Assembly (NCBI GenBank): GCA_028687425.1
Contig: JAQUAD010000010.1
Span: 1-62,978 of the forward strand
From: Sideroxydans sp.
GTDB lineage: Bacteria; Pseudomonadota; Gammaproteobacteria; Burkholderiales; Gallionellaceae
Length of the DNA stretch: 62,978 nt
Direction of reading: 5' to 3'
Below the pieces are notes generated by a model. That model made no database searches. It was given only the letters and a program-made list of their open reading frames with translations, and was not told where the DNA came from. Made by a program: the position numbers and the translations under genes. This document shows, piece after piece, positions 18,801 to 28,059 of this stretch. Every line of letters starts with the position of its first letter. The stretch's first letter is position 1.

Positions 18801-19726
18801 TGAAGGCACAGGTGATCCACTTCATCAACAAACCGATGCCGGGCAGCTTGCCCAAGAAGACCGCGCGCGCGCTACTCGACATCGAGGACGACACCATCGT
18901 GCCGGTGATCCGCAATCCGCACACGCTGAACGAAGAGTCCGAGGCGGTGTTCTATTTCCCCGGTTGCGGTTCCGAGCGCCTGTTCTCGCAGGTAGGACTG
19001 GCGACGCAAGCCATGCTCTACAACCTGGGTGCGATCACCGTGCTGCCGCCCGGCTACCTGTGCTGCGGTTATCCGCAGACGTCTGCCGGCCATGCCGACA
19101 AGGGCAGCCAGATCACCACCGACAACCGCGTGCTGTTCCACCGCGTGGCGAACACGCTGAACTATCTGGATATCAAGACGGTGATCGTGTCCTGCGGCAC
19201 GTGCATGGATCAGTTGCTGCAATACCAGTTCGACAAGATCTTCCCCGGCTGCCGCCTGCTCGACATCCACGAGTATCTGCTGGAGAAAGGCGTGAAGCTG
19301 GACCAGGCTACGGGCATGCGCTACATGTATCACGACCCCTGCCATACGCCGATGAAGACGCACAAGCCGCTGGATGTGGTGAAGACGCTGATGGCGACCG
19401 AGGTGCCGCTGAATGATCGCTGTTGCGGCGAGGCCGGTTCCTTCGGCGTATCGCTGCCGCACATCGCGACCCAGGTACGTTTCCGTAAGGAGGAGGAATT
19501 GCGCAACGGCAGTGCCGCCTTGCGCGCCGATGGTTATGAAGGCGAAGTGAAGATACTGACTTCGTGCCCGGCCTGCCAGCAAGGTCTCTCGCGCTATACT
19601 GATGATGTGAACGCTGATGCCGACTACATTGTGGTGGAGATGGCCAAACACCTGCTGGGCGACAACTGGCAGGCAGAGTATGTGATGCTTGCCAATGAAG
19701 GCGGCATCGAACGCGTGTTGCTATAG
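15845..19726 (+). CDS. Large FAD-linked oxidoreductase with two [4Fe-4S] motifs and CCG domains
   Basis: This 1293-residue protein joins a D-lactate/glycolate-dehydrogenase-like flavoprotein to a GlcF/HdrD-like iron-sulfur part. The first 180 residues are a betaproteobacterial N-terminal extension (DUF3683-like, from memory). The FAD domain begins at about 190, with [11 protein letters not shown] near 218. Two ferredoxin motifs start at Cys826 ([11 protein letters not shown]) and Cys888 ([12 protein letters not shown]). Cysteine-rich CCG motifs follow near 1073 (CCGYPQT) and 1193 (CCGEAGSFG). It probably oxidises a 2-hydroxyacid and passes electrons to the quinone pool; the substrate is unknown. 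Eleven bases separate it from the next gene. Confidence 0.85.
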   Translation: MNARLREIPYNYTSFSDREIVLRLLGDEAWEIINTLRAERRTGRSAQMLYEVLGDIWVLTRNPYLEDDLLSNRKRRRALIGALHHRLNAIEARRQDTASAVKANIGAGDVKHSGRNHNEVVKRLLELTSAAVESFAEDFETTLKLRRRTLRALSRITRRDNIQFDGLARVSHVTDATDWRVEYPFVVLNPDNEDEVAPLVRACIELGLTIIPRGGGTGYTGGAVPLDKYSVVINTEKLDAISAVEPMVLPGHSEPYATIHCGAGVVTRRVMEAAEAADLVFAVDPTSADASCIGGNVAMNAGGKKAVLWGTALDNLVSWKMVAPDGRWMLVERMDHNFGKIHDAEHATFRISRYDRHDKPLSGQPVTLTIPGSAFRKTGLGKDVTDKFLSGLPGIQKEGCDGIITSARFVLHRAHQHTRTVCLEFFGQVREAVPAIVEITSLLDNRKDKQVLLAGLEHLDERYLKAVGYATKSKRGTRPKMVLIADVVGDDEAAVGAAASEIVRLANLRHGEGFIAVSSEARKKFWLDRARTAAIAKHTNAFKINEDVVIPLPRMGDYCDGVERINIELSLQNKIKLLDALNDFFNGELPLHYQDDAQLGDAELLGERPQAAHKLLTEVRSRWSWMLEHLDAPLADCPFAPADKQDAVTVFDAVQRHLLRASWKRELREPLRQIFSGGTYQLILEQCAAIHQQVLKSRVFVALHMHAGDGNVHTNIPVNSDDYAMLQQANGAVDRIMQLAKDLGGVISGEHGIGITKFDFLDEKEIAPFIAYKHKVDPDGRFNRGKLLPGSNLERAYTPSFNLMELESLILEKSELGDISDSIKDCLRCGKCKPVCTTHVPRANLLYSPRNKILATSLLIEAFLYEEQTRRGVSIRHFDEFNDVADHCTVCHRCEKPCPVDIDFGDVSVSMRNFLRKHGQKKFNPVTATSMLFLNATDPATIKTVRKVMIEWAYKGQRWAHGVAKQFGLLSGQTQHPPATVGKPALKAQVIHFINKPMPGSLPKKTARALLDIEDDTIVPVIRNPHTLNEESEAVFYFPGCGSERLFSQVGLATQAMLYNLGAITVLPPGYLCCGYPQTSAGHADKGSQITTDNRVLFHRVANTLNYLDIKTVIVSCGTCMDQLLQYQFDKIFPGCRLLDIHEYLLEKGVKLDQATGMRYMYHDPCHTPMKTHKPLDVVKTLMATEVPLNDRCCGEAGSFGVSLPHIATQVRFRKEEELRNGSAALRADGYEGEVKILTSCPACQQGLSRYTDDVNADADYIVVEMAKHLLGDNWQAEYVMLANEGGIERVLL

Positions 19727-19737
19727 AAAGGTTGCGC

Positions 19738-21357
19738 ATGCTGTCACTGGAACCGACTGACGATCTGGCCAAACCGGCGTTCCACGACGTCGAAGGTTGC
19801 AAGAAATGGTTGAGCCAGTTGCAACTGACCAACCTCGGCATCGCGCAGGGCAACCTGCGCAAGCAGATCGATGAATTGAATCGTTATGCGATGAAGGGCG
19901 AGGTACGTCTCGACATACTTGAACTGTTGCGCGAACCCGTCGCGCAGTTGCAAAGCGATTTTTCCAAACGCCTCATCGGCAAACCGCTCCCGCTCACGGA
20001 TGACGAATTCCTGCTGCTTACTGCGCTCGTCAGCATGTGGCAGAGCATGCAGAACGGGTATTTGCGCTGCCTGCAAAGTGCAGCAGCTGGCGATGCACAC
20101 ATGGAGAAACGGCGCGCCAAGCTGTGGCAACGCAGCCTGTATTACGGCATGCAGCAACTCGTCGAATTCACCCGCGCCGGATATGAACCTGATCGCGCTG
20201 CCTGGCAGCGATTCCATGCGCTATACCTGAGCATCGAAGCAGCCGGACTGCAGAACGAGACCATCAAGGATGAACGTTTCCACGACAGGTTCCCGCACAG
20301 TTGCCTGACCCTGTATCTGAGTACCCTGCTGATGCATCGTGCGCGCCTGCTCGACTTGACGCGCGAACAGCGCCGCACTGCGGAACACTGGCTGCTGTTG
20401 TGGGCGGACACGCTTGCCTTGATGGCGCGCTGCACCGCCACCAAGGAGGATGCGCCGCCGCTGGTGGTGGATATGGAGGGCTATCGCGGCCTGCAGTCCG
20501 CTGAACATGCCCGCGCTTCAGCCGGCATGCGCTGCCTGCCGATGGTGCCGTTATCCAAGCAGATCCGCATCAAGACCATCTTGCTGCAACAGGGCCAGAC
20601 ACCGAAAAAGGTGGAGCTGGATACCGGCCTGCCCGGCAAGGACTGCATCGACCTGCTGGGTAAACTCCATAAATGCTGGTGTGAAGCCAGGGTGGATACG
20701 CTGGTGGAGATGCCGCGCGAAACCAGCTCGGTGCACATGTGTGTCGGCCTGGAGAAGATCTATTCGCACATCGCAGGCAGACCGTTCAAACCGGTGAAGG
20801 ATGTCAGCAAAGCCATGCAGGATGCGCAGACACAGATCGCCACGTTCGGCCGTGTGCTGGACGAGACCGGAAACCACGAACTGAAGGAACTGGGCTTCCT
20901 GCCGGAAGAGTGGCTGGTGGAAGAAAACACGCTGCTGCGTGGCCGCCTGCTGCGTTACTCGCCGACGGGCGACCGCTTGGCCGCGCACCATATCATCAGC
21001 ATCTTCACCGCGGACAATCCCGCGCACAAAGCGGGCGTGATCGACCGCATCGAAGTGGCGCACAGCGGCCAGCTCTACGCGACGGTGCATTACTTGCCCG
21101 GCCAGCCGCAAGCCGTGATTGCCAATGCCGCTGAATCGTCCCAGGCCATGTTGCTGTCCGGATCCGCGCCCTGCGTGATGTTGCCGGCCATGGAAAAGCT
21201 GCGCATACCGGCCAGCCTGGTGATGCCGCGCAACTGGTTCCTGGCGGGACGGGAAATCGAATTGACGCTGGTCGACCGCAGCAAGCAGAAGATCAAGCTG
21301 GGAATCAGCGTGGAACGCGGCGTGGATTACGAGCGCGTCAGTTTCAAACCTGCTTAG
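19738..21357 (+). CDS. Uncharacterised 539-residue protein paired with the FAD oxidoreductase
   Basis: I do not recognise a defined domain. The protein is soluble, with no signal peptide or membrane segment. The first 250 residues look helical (KQIDELNRYAMKGEVRLDILELL and similar). The last 100 or so (PRNWFLAGREIELTLVDRSK) look beta-rich, loosely PilZ-like, but no PilZ motif is visible. AAAGG lies six bases before the ATG at 19738; an in-frame TTG at 19732 is a poorer start. The close spacing to the upstream oxidoreductase suggests co-transcription. Its 3' end overlaps the convergent GGDEF-EAL gene by 14 bases. Confidence 0.75.
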   Translation: MLSLEPTDDLAKPAFHDVEGCKKWLSQLQLTNLGIAQGNLRKQIDELNRYAMKGEVRLDILELLREPVAQLQSDFSKRLIGKPLPLTDDEFLLLTALVSMWQSMQNGYLRCLQSAAAGDAHMEKRRAKLWQRSLYYGMQQLVEFTRAGYEPDRAAWQRFHALYLSIEAAGLQNETIKDERFHDRFPHSCLTLYLSTLLMHRARLLDLTREQRRTAEHWLLLWADTLALMARCTATKEDAPPLVVDMEGYRGLQSAEHARASAGMRCLPMVPLSKQIRIKTILLQQGQTPKKVELDTGLPGKDCIDLLGKLHKCWCEARVDTLVEMPRETSSVHMCVGLEKIYSHIAGRPFKPVKDVSKAMQDAQTQIATFGRVLDETGNHELKELGFLPEEWLVEENTLLRGRLLRYSPTGDRLAAHHIISIFTADNPAHKAGVIDRIEVAHSGQLYATVHYLPGQPQAVIANAAESSQAMLLSGSAPCVMLPAMEKLRIPASLVMPRNWFLAGREIELTLVDRSKQKIKLGISVERGVDYERVSFKPA

Positions 21358-23638
21358 GCAGGCGCGGCCAACCCCAGGCAAGCAGGTCCTCTGCCGGCAT
21401 CGGGTGCGCGATGCCGAAACCTTGTGCCAGATCACAGCCCATGGATGCCAGTAGCCGGTACTGTTCGTCGGTCTCCACCCCCTCGGCAACCGTCGTCATG
21501 TCGAACGCCTTGGCCAAGGCAATGATGCCTTGCACGATGGCGTGATCGCCCTTGTCATGCAACATGTCGCGCACGAACGACTGATCGATCTTGAGCGTAT
21601 CCACATCGAATTTGCTCAGGTAGCTGAGTGATGAATAGCCGGTGCCGAAATCATCCAGCGCGAAATACATGCCGAACAATTTGCATTCCCGGATGATGCC
21701 GCTCACGGTAGCCACATCGTTCAGCGCGGCCGTCTCCAGCACCTCCACCTGCAAAGTACCTGAACAATCTCCCGGACAGCAGCGGTTGGATGCCGTGCGC
21801 AGTGTCTCCACAAACCCCGGAGACTGCAGGTGCCAGGCCGACACATTGATGCTGACCTCGATACAGAACCCCTGTTCGCGCCAGCGGCGCAACCGATCGA
21901 TGGCATCGGTTATTACCCAGTTACCGATGGCGATCTCCAGCTCGGTGTTCTCGATCGCTCGCAGGAACGCCCCCGGCAACAATAGCCCGCGTTGCGGATG
22001 ATTCCAGCGAATCAGCGCTTCGGCGCCAAGCAACTCTCCTGTCGCCATCGACACCTTGGGCTGGTAGTACAGCTCAAACTCGCCATTCGCCATGCCGTGA
22101 CGAATCTGTTCCTGCAAGGCATGGTGGGAACGCGCCCGCAGGTCGCTACCCGGATCGAACAGGTGGTACTGGTTTTTGCCGGCCTGCTTGGCGACATACA
22201 TGGCCTGATCGGCATGGCGCAATAAGGTATCCGGATCCTGATCATCTTCGGGATACATGGCGACACCGATGCTGGCACTGATCTGGATGGTTTGCTGCTG
22301 CACGGAGATCGGCTGGCTTATGGACTGCAACAGACGATGCAGGCTGCCTGCGCATTCTTCGGTGCGTGTCAGGCCGACGAGTAGCACAACGAACTCATCC
22401 CCGCCCAGTCTGGCAACGGTATCGTCCTCCCGAATCACTTGTTTGATGCGGCGTGTGATTTCCACCAGCACCATATCGCCTGTCTCATGCCCATAGCTGT
22501 CGTTGATCGGCTTGAATCCATCCAGGTCCAGATAACAAACTGCAAGCATCCCTTGTTCGCGATGCGTTCTGGCGACCGCCTGTTTGAGACGATCCACCAG
22601 CAACACCCGATTGGGCACCCCGGTCAGCGCGTCGAAATGCGCGATCCTTTCCAGCTGCTGCTCGTGCTCTGCCCGCTCCGTGACATCCACTGCCAGACCA
22701 ATCAGCCCCCTGGCGGAGCCATCCGGGTGATTAAGTCTGATTTTAGTGATTTCCACCAGATGGTCACGTCCGTCAGCGAACGGCATCCACTCGCGTGAAA
22801 GATGCGGTTCTTGCTGCGCCAGACATTCACGGTCGGACTGCATGCAGCTGTCAGCCATCGACTGCGGCAACACTTCGGCATAGTGGCCTGCGGCAAGAAA
22901 TCTTTCCTCTGTGATCCCGGTTGCGCTGCAAAAACTATTATTGACGAATTGCAGGCGCCCCTCGGCCGTCAGCATCCATATCCCCAGCGGCGCATTGTCC
23001 AGAATCGTCTGGAACAGACCACGCTCTGCTTCCAGTGCTTGACGTGTACGCCGCTCGACCAGTTGCTGCAGCTCGTATTCGCGATCCCGATGGTGCTGCG
23101 ACTCTCTGACCGATTCGTATTGCCAGAAGATGATGAACAGGGCGACCAGATACACACAGGTCGTGATGATGTCGATGCTGGAATAGGCGGTCATGCCGCC
23201 GGCCAGCATATGCACGACCGGGATGGTGATCAGGATGCCAGCGAGCGCGTACAGCCCCGGCTTGCGTCCCTTGAGATAGAACACGGATGCTGACAGCAGG
23301 AAAAACAGGGACAGGCGCATCGTGTTGTACGGCGCGAGCAGGTATACGGCCAGGAACAGCAAGTAGGCCATGATGATCGCTACGCTGCTGACAAGCTCCA
23401 CCTTCTCCTTGTGCCGCCTGAGATATATCAGGGCAAACAGGCCGACGGCCGAAAAAGCGAAATCGATAGCCCCCATGAGGGTGCTTTGCTGCCAGCGGTA
23501 GAAGCCCATGCCGAAGGCGACCACCACCGCCATCAGGAAGACACTGTTCAGGAAGACGACCTTGTAGCTGATAGCCTGCTCTTGCTCTCCGGACGACTGA
23601 CGCAACGTCAGCAACTCGGACAGTCTGTTCATTCTCAT
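21344..23638 (-). CDS. Membrane PAS-GGDEF-EAL c-di-GMP signalling protein
   Basis: This 764-residue protein has five or six hydrophobic helices in the first 185 residues, a short coiled coil, a PAS domain (about 205-325), GGDEF (about 335-500) and EAL (about 515-755). The cyclase site is intact as RLGGDEFVVLL, with the inhibitory REDD five residues before it. The phosphodiesterase motifs EALIRW, DDFGTGYSSL and EGVE are also intact, so both activities are possible. AGAGGA lies five bases before the ATG at 23638. The sensory input of the membrane part is unknown. Confidence 0.92.
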   Translation of the reverse strand: MRMNRLSELLTLRQSSGEQEQAISYKVVFLNSVFLMAVVVAFGMGFYRWQQSTLMGAIDFAFSAVGLFALIYLRRHKEKVELVSSVAIIMAYLLFLAVYLLAPYNTMRLSLFFLLSASVFYLKGRKPGLYALAGILITIPVVHMLAGGMTAYSSIDIITTCVYLVALFIIFWQYESVRESQHHRDREYELQQLVERRTRQALEAERGLFQTILDNAPLGIWMLTAEGRLQFVNNSFCSATGITEERFLAAGHYAEVLPQSMADSCMQSDRECLAQQEPHLSREWMPFADGRDHLVEITKIRLNHPDGSARGLIGLAVDVTERAEHEQQLERIAHFDALTGVPNRVLLVDRLKQAVARTHREQGMLAVCYLDLDGFKPINDSYGHETGDMVLVEITRRIKQVIREDDTVARLGGDEFVVLLVGLTRTEECAGSLHRLLQSISQPISVQQQTIQISASIGVAMYPEDDQDPDTLLRHADQAMYVAKQAGKNQYHLFDPGSDLRARSHHALQEQIRHGMANGEFELYYQPKVSMATGELLGAEALIRWNHPQRGLLLPGAFLRAIENTELEIAIGNWVITDAIDRLRRWREQGFCIEVSINVSAWHLQSPGFVETLRTASNRCCPGDCSGTLQVEVLETAALNDVATVSGIIRECKLFGMYFALDDFGTGYSSLSYLSKFDVDTLKIDQSFVRDMLHDKGDHAIVQGIIALAKAFDMTTVAEGVETDEQYRLLASMGCDLAQGFGIAHPMPAEDLLAWGWPRLPKQV

Positions 23639-23692
23639 GGCTTCCTCTATCGCGTTGAAATGGATTGCCCTCGCGGCCGAGCAGGAATTCTA

Positions 23693-24988
23693 TTACTGCG
23701 CCATACGCGCTTCCGGAAATATTATGGAAAACGTACTACCCTTTCCTTCTTCGCTGACGATCCGCAAACGTGCCTGATGGCGCATCGCCACATGCTTGAC
23801 GATGGCAAGTCCCAGGCCGGTACCGCCGGTTTCGCGCGAACGGCTGCGATCCACGCGATAGAAGCGTTCGGCCAGCCTTGCGATGTGCTGTTGCGCGATA
23901 CCGATACCACTGTCTTTCACTGCGAACACCACATGTCCATCATGCATGGACCAATGTACGTTGATATTCCCGCCATCCGGGGTATAGCGAATGGCATTGC
24001 TGAGCAGGTTGGAGAAGGCACTGCGCAATTCTTCGCGGCTGCCATTCAGGTTCGCGCCGCAATTTTCCTGCAATTCGATCTGGTGCCTGCTGTTGCTCAG
24101 CAATTTGCCATCGCGCATGACTTCTTCCAGCAGGGTGCCCACATCCACTTTCTCCTCTCGCAGGCGGTTCTGGTCGTCTTCCAGACGCGACAGGGTCAGC
24201 AAGTCGTCCACCAGATGCTCCATGCGATTGGTCTGCTCGCTCATCAGATACAAGGCCCGTTGCGCCATCTCGCTGTCGCGCGTGGACATATCCTGCAGGG
24301 TCTCCACGAATCCGTTGACGACCGTGAGCGGCGTGCGCAATTCGTGCGAGACATTGGCCACAAAGTCGCGGCGCATGGTTTCGATACGCTCCAGCTGGGT
24401 GATGTCGCGGCTGATAAGCAGGCGCTGGTTCTCGCCGTAGGAGATCAATTTGATCGACAGGATCAGGTCATCCTGACGGGAGCCGTGCAGCACCAGCGGC
24501 TTGCCGAACTCGCGCGCCGCAAGGTATTGCACAAAATCCGGCTGGCGCGCCAGATAAGTGATCTGCTGCCCGATGTCGTAGTCGCTATCCAGCCCGAAAT
24601 GCTTGGAAGCCAAGGGGTTGCACCATTCGATACGATCGGCATCGTCGAGGATCACCACGCCTTCGGGCAAGGCAGCGGTGGCCTGTTCCATCTGCTGCAA
24701 GGAGGCGATATGTCTTTCGCGCTGCAAACGATTGGTGCGCACCATCTTGTTCAAGTGCGAGAACACTTCTTCCCACAGCCCCGACCCGTCCGGCAGGGCG
24801 AGATTCTCCGGATCTTTCGACCAGCGCAGCAGATCGGCCAGATTGCGCAGATGATGCAGCAGACGCAAAGTCATGCCGGCGGCAAAGACCAGTGACGCCG
24901 GCAAGGCACCGGCAATGGCCCACACCAGCAATGAAAACAGGAGCAGGAAGAACGGATAGAAGAAAGCGCGCTGCCAGAAATCGCTCAC
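23693..24988 (-). CDS. phoR: Phosphate regulon sensor histidine kinase PhoR
   Basis: This 431-residue membrane kinase has two N-terminal helices (FFYPFFLLLFSLLVWAIAG and PASLVFAAGMTLRLL). A PAS domain follows with ALPEGVVILDD and EWCNPLA at about 107-125. The H-box is VSHELRTPL, the N-box NLLSNAIRYTP, and the ATP lid motifs are DSGIGI and GTGLGLAIVKH. It starts with GTG at 24988, preceded by a weak GAG. It lies 66 bases downstream of phoB. It senses phosphate supply through PstSCAB/PhoU, which are not in this window. Confidence 0.94.
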   Translation of the reverse strand: MSDFWQRAFFYPFFLLLFSLLVWAIAGALPASLVFAAGMTLRLLHHLRNLADLLRWSKDPENLALPDGSGLWEEVFSHLNKMVRTNRLQRERHIASLQQMEQATAALPEGVVILDDADRIEWCNPLASKHFGLDSDYDIGQQITYLARQPDFVQYLAAREFGKPLVLHGSRQDDLILSIKLISYGENQRLLISRDITQLERIETMRRDFVANVSHELRTPLTVVNGFVETLQDMSTRDSEMAQRALYLMSEQTNRMEHLVDDLLTLSRLEDDQNRLREEKVDVGTLLEEVMRDGKLLSNSRHQIELQENCGANLNGSREELRSAFSNLLSNAIRYTPDGGNINVHWSMHDGHVVFAVKDSGIGIAQQHIARLAERFYRVDRSRSRETGGTGLGLAIVKHVAMRHQARLRIVSEEGKGSTFSIIFPEARMAQ

Positions 24989-25054
24989 GGCAAGATCTCG
25001 TTATTGGACGGCGGCATTATACGGGCGGAATCCGCCGCGACTAGCTTCTGCTGC

Positions 25055-25744
25055 TCATGTCCTTGAAAAACGATAGCCGCTGCCGCGCACGGTCTGCACC
25101 ATCTTGTCTGCGGCCGAAGGTTCCAGCGCCTGGCGCAGGCGGCGGATGTGCACGTCCACGGTACGCTCCTCCACGAACACATGGTCACCCCATACCTGAT
25201 CGAGCAACTGCGCACGGCTGTAGACACGCTCGACGTGGGTCATGAAGAAATGCAGCAGGCGGAATTCGGTGGGACCAAGGTCGATGTTCTGTCCGTTGGC
25301 AGAAACACGATGGGTGGTCGGCGAGAGCTCGATGCCTTCCACGCGCACGGTCTCGTCGCTCATCTGCGGCGCGCGGCGACGCAGCACGGCACGGATACGC
25401 GCCATCAGCTCGCGCGGCGAGAACGGTTTGGTAATGTAGTCATCCGCACCGGACTCGAGGCCGAGGATCTTGTCGCGTTCGTCAGTGCGTGCGGTGAGCA
25501 TGATGATGGGGATGTCGCGTGTGCGGGAGTCTGCGCGCAGCTTGCGCGCGATCTCGACACCGGAGGTGCCCGGCAGCATCCAGTCGAGCAGGATCAGGTC
25601 CGGCAAGGCGCGATTGATCTGCGCGTAAGCGGAAGTCGCATCCTGCGCCTTGATCGCGCGGAAGCCGCACTGCGCGATATTGAATGCCAGCAATTCCTGG
25701 ATCGCCGGTTCGTCTTCCACCAGCAGGATATCGGCTGTCGTCAT
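25055..25744 (-). CDS. phoB: Phosphate regulon response regulator PhoB
   Basis: This 229-residue protein is an OmpR-type response regulator of E. coli PhoB length. The acidic pair is in VEDEP, the phosphorylated residue is Asp54 in LLDWMLPG, and the conserved Lys is in [10 protein letters not shown]. The C-terminal winged helix carries [14 protein letters not shown] and [12 protein letters not shown]. The ATG at 25744 has GGAG six bases upstream; an ATG at 25756 would add four residues. A Pho box 51 bases upstream indicates autoregulation. Confidence 0.95.
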   Translation of the reverse strand: MTTADILLVEDEPAIQELLAFNIAQCGFRAIKAQDATSAYAQINRALPDLILLDWMLPGTSGVEIARKLRADSRTRDIPIIMLTARTDERDKILGLESGADDYITKPFSPRELMARIRAVLRRRAPQMSDETVRVEGIELSPTTHRVSANGQNIDLGPTEFRLLHFFMTHVERVYSRAQLLDQVWGDHVFVEERTVDVHIRRLRQALEPSAADKMVQTVRGSGYRFSRT

Positions 25745-25794
25745 CTTTTGCTCCATCTCTCGTTACGGTTCGCCGACGATGGTATGAAACTATT

Positions 25795-25812
25795 GTGACA
25801 GTAACATGACAG
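25795..25812 (-). promoter_or_regulatory. Pho box upstream of phoBR
   Basis: On the minus strand CTGTCATGTTACTGTCAC has two 7-base half sites, CTGTCAT and CTGTCAC, separated by four bases. This matches the PhoB-binding consensus of enterobacteria almost exactly. It lies in the 74-base gap between the symporter stop and phoB and replaces the -35 region of the phoB promoter. Confidence 0.85.
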
Positions 25813-25818
25813 TCGCTA

Positions 25819-27267
25819 TTACGATGCCGAGCGTTCTGTGGCGGGCGCTGGTGTTTCAGCCTTGGACAGCAGCGAACCCGCCACCATGCCGACGATGCTC
25901 AGCAGGAAACCGGCGAATTGCGGAGGCAGCGCTGCTTCGGGCGCGATGAATTCCATCGGCAACCAGGCCGCCATGCCCAGCGCCATCGCCCAGTATGCGC
26001 CTTGCGTCGTGGCGCGCTTCCAGTACAGGCCTGCCACCAGCGGTGTGAACGCCAGCACCAGCGTCACCTTGTAGGCGTTCTCCACCATCTGGTGGATGCC
26101 GGTATCGCTGTCCAGTGCCCACAACGCATAGAGCGTGACGCACACCGAGAAGATACCCACCACCCAGCGCGTCATCACCAGCATCTTGCGCTCGGACAGG
26201 TTCTTGCGCGTGAGCCAGCCCTTGAGCACGTTCTCGGACAGGATGACCGAGGGGGCCAGCAAGGTGCCCGACGCGGTGGACATGATCACCGACAGCAACG
26301 CACCATAGAAGATCACCTGCGCGATGAGCGGCAGGTGCGCCTTGACCAGTTCCGGCAATAGCTTCTGGCTGTCCTCGGCCATCCATTGCGCAACAAGCAC
26401 CGGGTCGATCAGGTTGGCGGAATACGCCATGAACAGAGGCACAGCCGCAAAAACAAAATATGCGATGCCGCCCAGAACCGTGCCCCATACGGCGACGTTC
26501 TCGTTTCTCGAGCTATTGGCACGCTGGAATACGTCCTGCTGCGGAATGGAGCCGAAACCCATGGTGAGCAGGCCGGAGATGAAAGCGACCATGGCTACCG
26601 CATTCATCTCCGGCCAGAAGTTGAACTTGTTGTTGTCCACCGCATGCTGCACCACCGGCGCGACGCCGCCGCTCATGTCGGCCAGCAACATGGAGATGTA
26701 GACCAGGCCGATGACGATCACGATCATCTGCACGAAGGTGGTCAGCGCCACCGACCACATGCCGCCATACAGCGTGTACATCAGCACAATGGCGGCGCCG
26801 ATCAGGATACCCTGTGCCTGCGTGATGCCGCCGTCCGACAAGACATTGAACACCAGCCCCAGCGCGGTGACTTGTGCCGACACCCAGCCCAGATAGGACA
26901 AGGCGATGGCGATACCGGCGATGACCTCGACCTTGTGGCCGAAACGCTCGCGGTAAAAGTCGCCCAGCGTAAGCAGGTTCATACGGTACAGCTTGCGTGC
27001 AAAGAACAGGCCGAACAGGACCAGACAGAGCGAGGCACCGAAAGGATCAGAGATCAGTCCGCCCAGGTCTTCTTCCATGAAGGTGGCCGGAATACCCAGC
27101 ACCGTCTCGGCCCCGAACCAGGTAGCGAACACCATGGCCAGCACGATGTACATCGGCAGCGATCGGCCGGCAGTGATGTAGTCGCGCGCGTTGTGCACTT
27201 TGGTGGCGGCATACATACCGACGGCGATGGAAACGATCAGATACAGGAAAACGAAACCGACCAGCAT
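25819..27267 (-). CDS. Sodium:solute symporter (SSS family)
   Basis: This 482-residue protein has 12-13 hydrophobic helices. Characteristic parts are DYITAGRSLPMY near residues 29-40 and FATWFGAETVLGIP near 47-60. FGSIPQQDVFQRA lies near residue 240. Relatives carry proline, pantothenate, acetate or other solutes with Na+, and the substrate cannot be told here. The gene ends six bases before the Pho box of phoB and is read in the same direction. A terminator for the upstream peroxiredoxin gene lies 59 bases before its start, so it must have its own promoter. Confidence 0.88.
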   Translation of the reverse strand: MLVGFVFLYLIVSIAVGMYAATKVHNARDYITAGRSLPMYIVLAMVFATWFGAETVLGIPATFMEEDLGGLISDPFGASLCLVLFGLFFARKLYRMNLLTLGDFYRERFGHKVEVIAGIAIALSYLGWVSAQVTALGLVFNVLSDGGITQAQGILIGAAIVLMYTLYGGMWSVALTTFVQMIVIVIGLVYISMLLADMSGGVAPVVQHAVDNNKFNFWPEMNAVAMVAFISGLLTMGFGSIPQQDVFQRANSSRNENVAVWGTVLGGIAYFVFAAVPLFMAYSANLIDPVLVAQWMAEDSQKLLPELVKAHLPLIAQVIFYGALLSVIMSTASGTLLAPSVILSENVLKGWLTRKNLSERKMLVMTRWVVGIFSVCVTLYALWALDSDTGIHQMVENAYKVTLVLAFTPLVAGLYWKRATTQGAYWAMALGMAAWLPMEFIAPEAALPPQFAGFLLSIVGMVAGSLLSKAETPAPATERSAS

Positions 27268-27325
27268 GTTGGGCGCCCGCAGTGATTTTGAACGACGCGG
27301 ATTCTAGCAGCCTTGGCCGGAATGC

Positions 27326-27351
27326 AAAAAGGCTCCCGAAGGAGCCTTTTT
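27326..27351 (-). terminator. Terminator of the peroxiredoxin gene
   Basis: GGCTCC (27331-27336) and GGAGCC (27341-27346) pair across CGAA. They are flanked by five A and five T, so the hairpin can work on both strands. It lies 20 bases past the stop of the peroxiredoxin gene. Confidence 0.9.
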
Positions 27352-27371
27352 GTCGAACCTGGGCGTGTGGC

Positions 27372-27977
<606 letters not shown>

Positions 27978-28026
27978 GGTGACCTCCATCTAAAGGGTTA
28001 ATGTTGAGTGAAATGCTAGGGATTGG

Positions 28027-28054
28027 AATTTACCAGAAGTATCCCTGCTGTCAA
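28027..28054 (-). promoter_or_regulatory. Promoter of the peroxiredoxin gene
   Basis: On the minus strand a perfect TTGACA (28049-28054), a 16-base spacer and TAAATT (28027-28032). The message would carry a leader of about 45 bases. Confidence 0.65.
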
Positions 28055-28059
28055 CCTGC

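Noticed and set aside
16796-18820. A 674-codon open frame on the minus strand
   Set aside because: It is antisense to the FAD oxidoreductase and has no recognisable motif.
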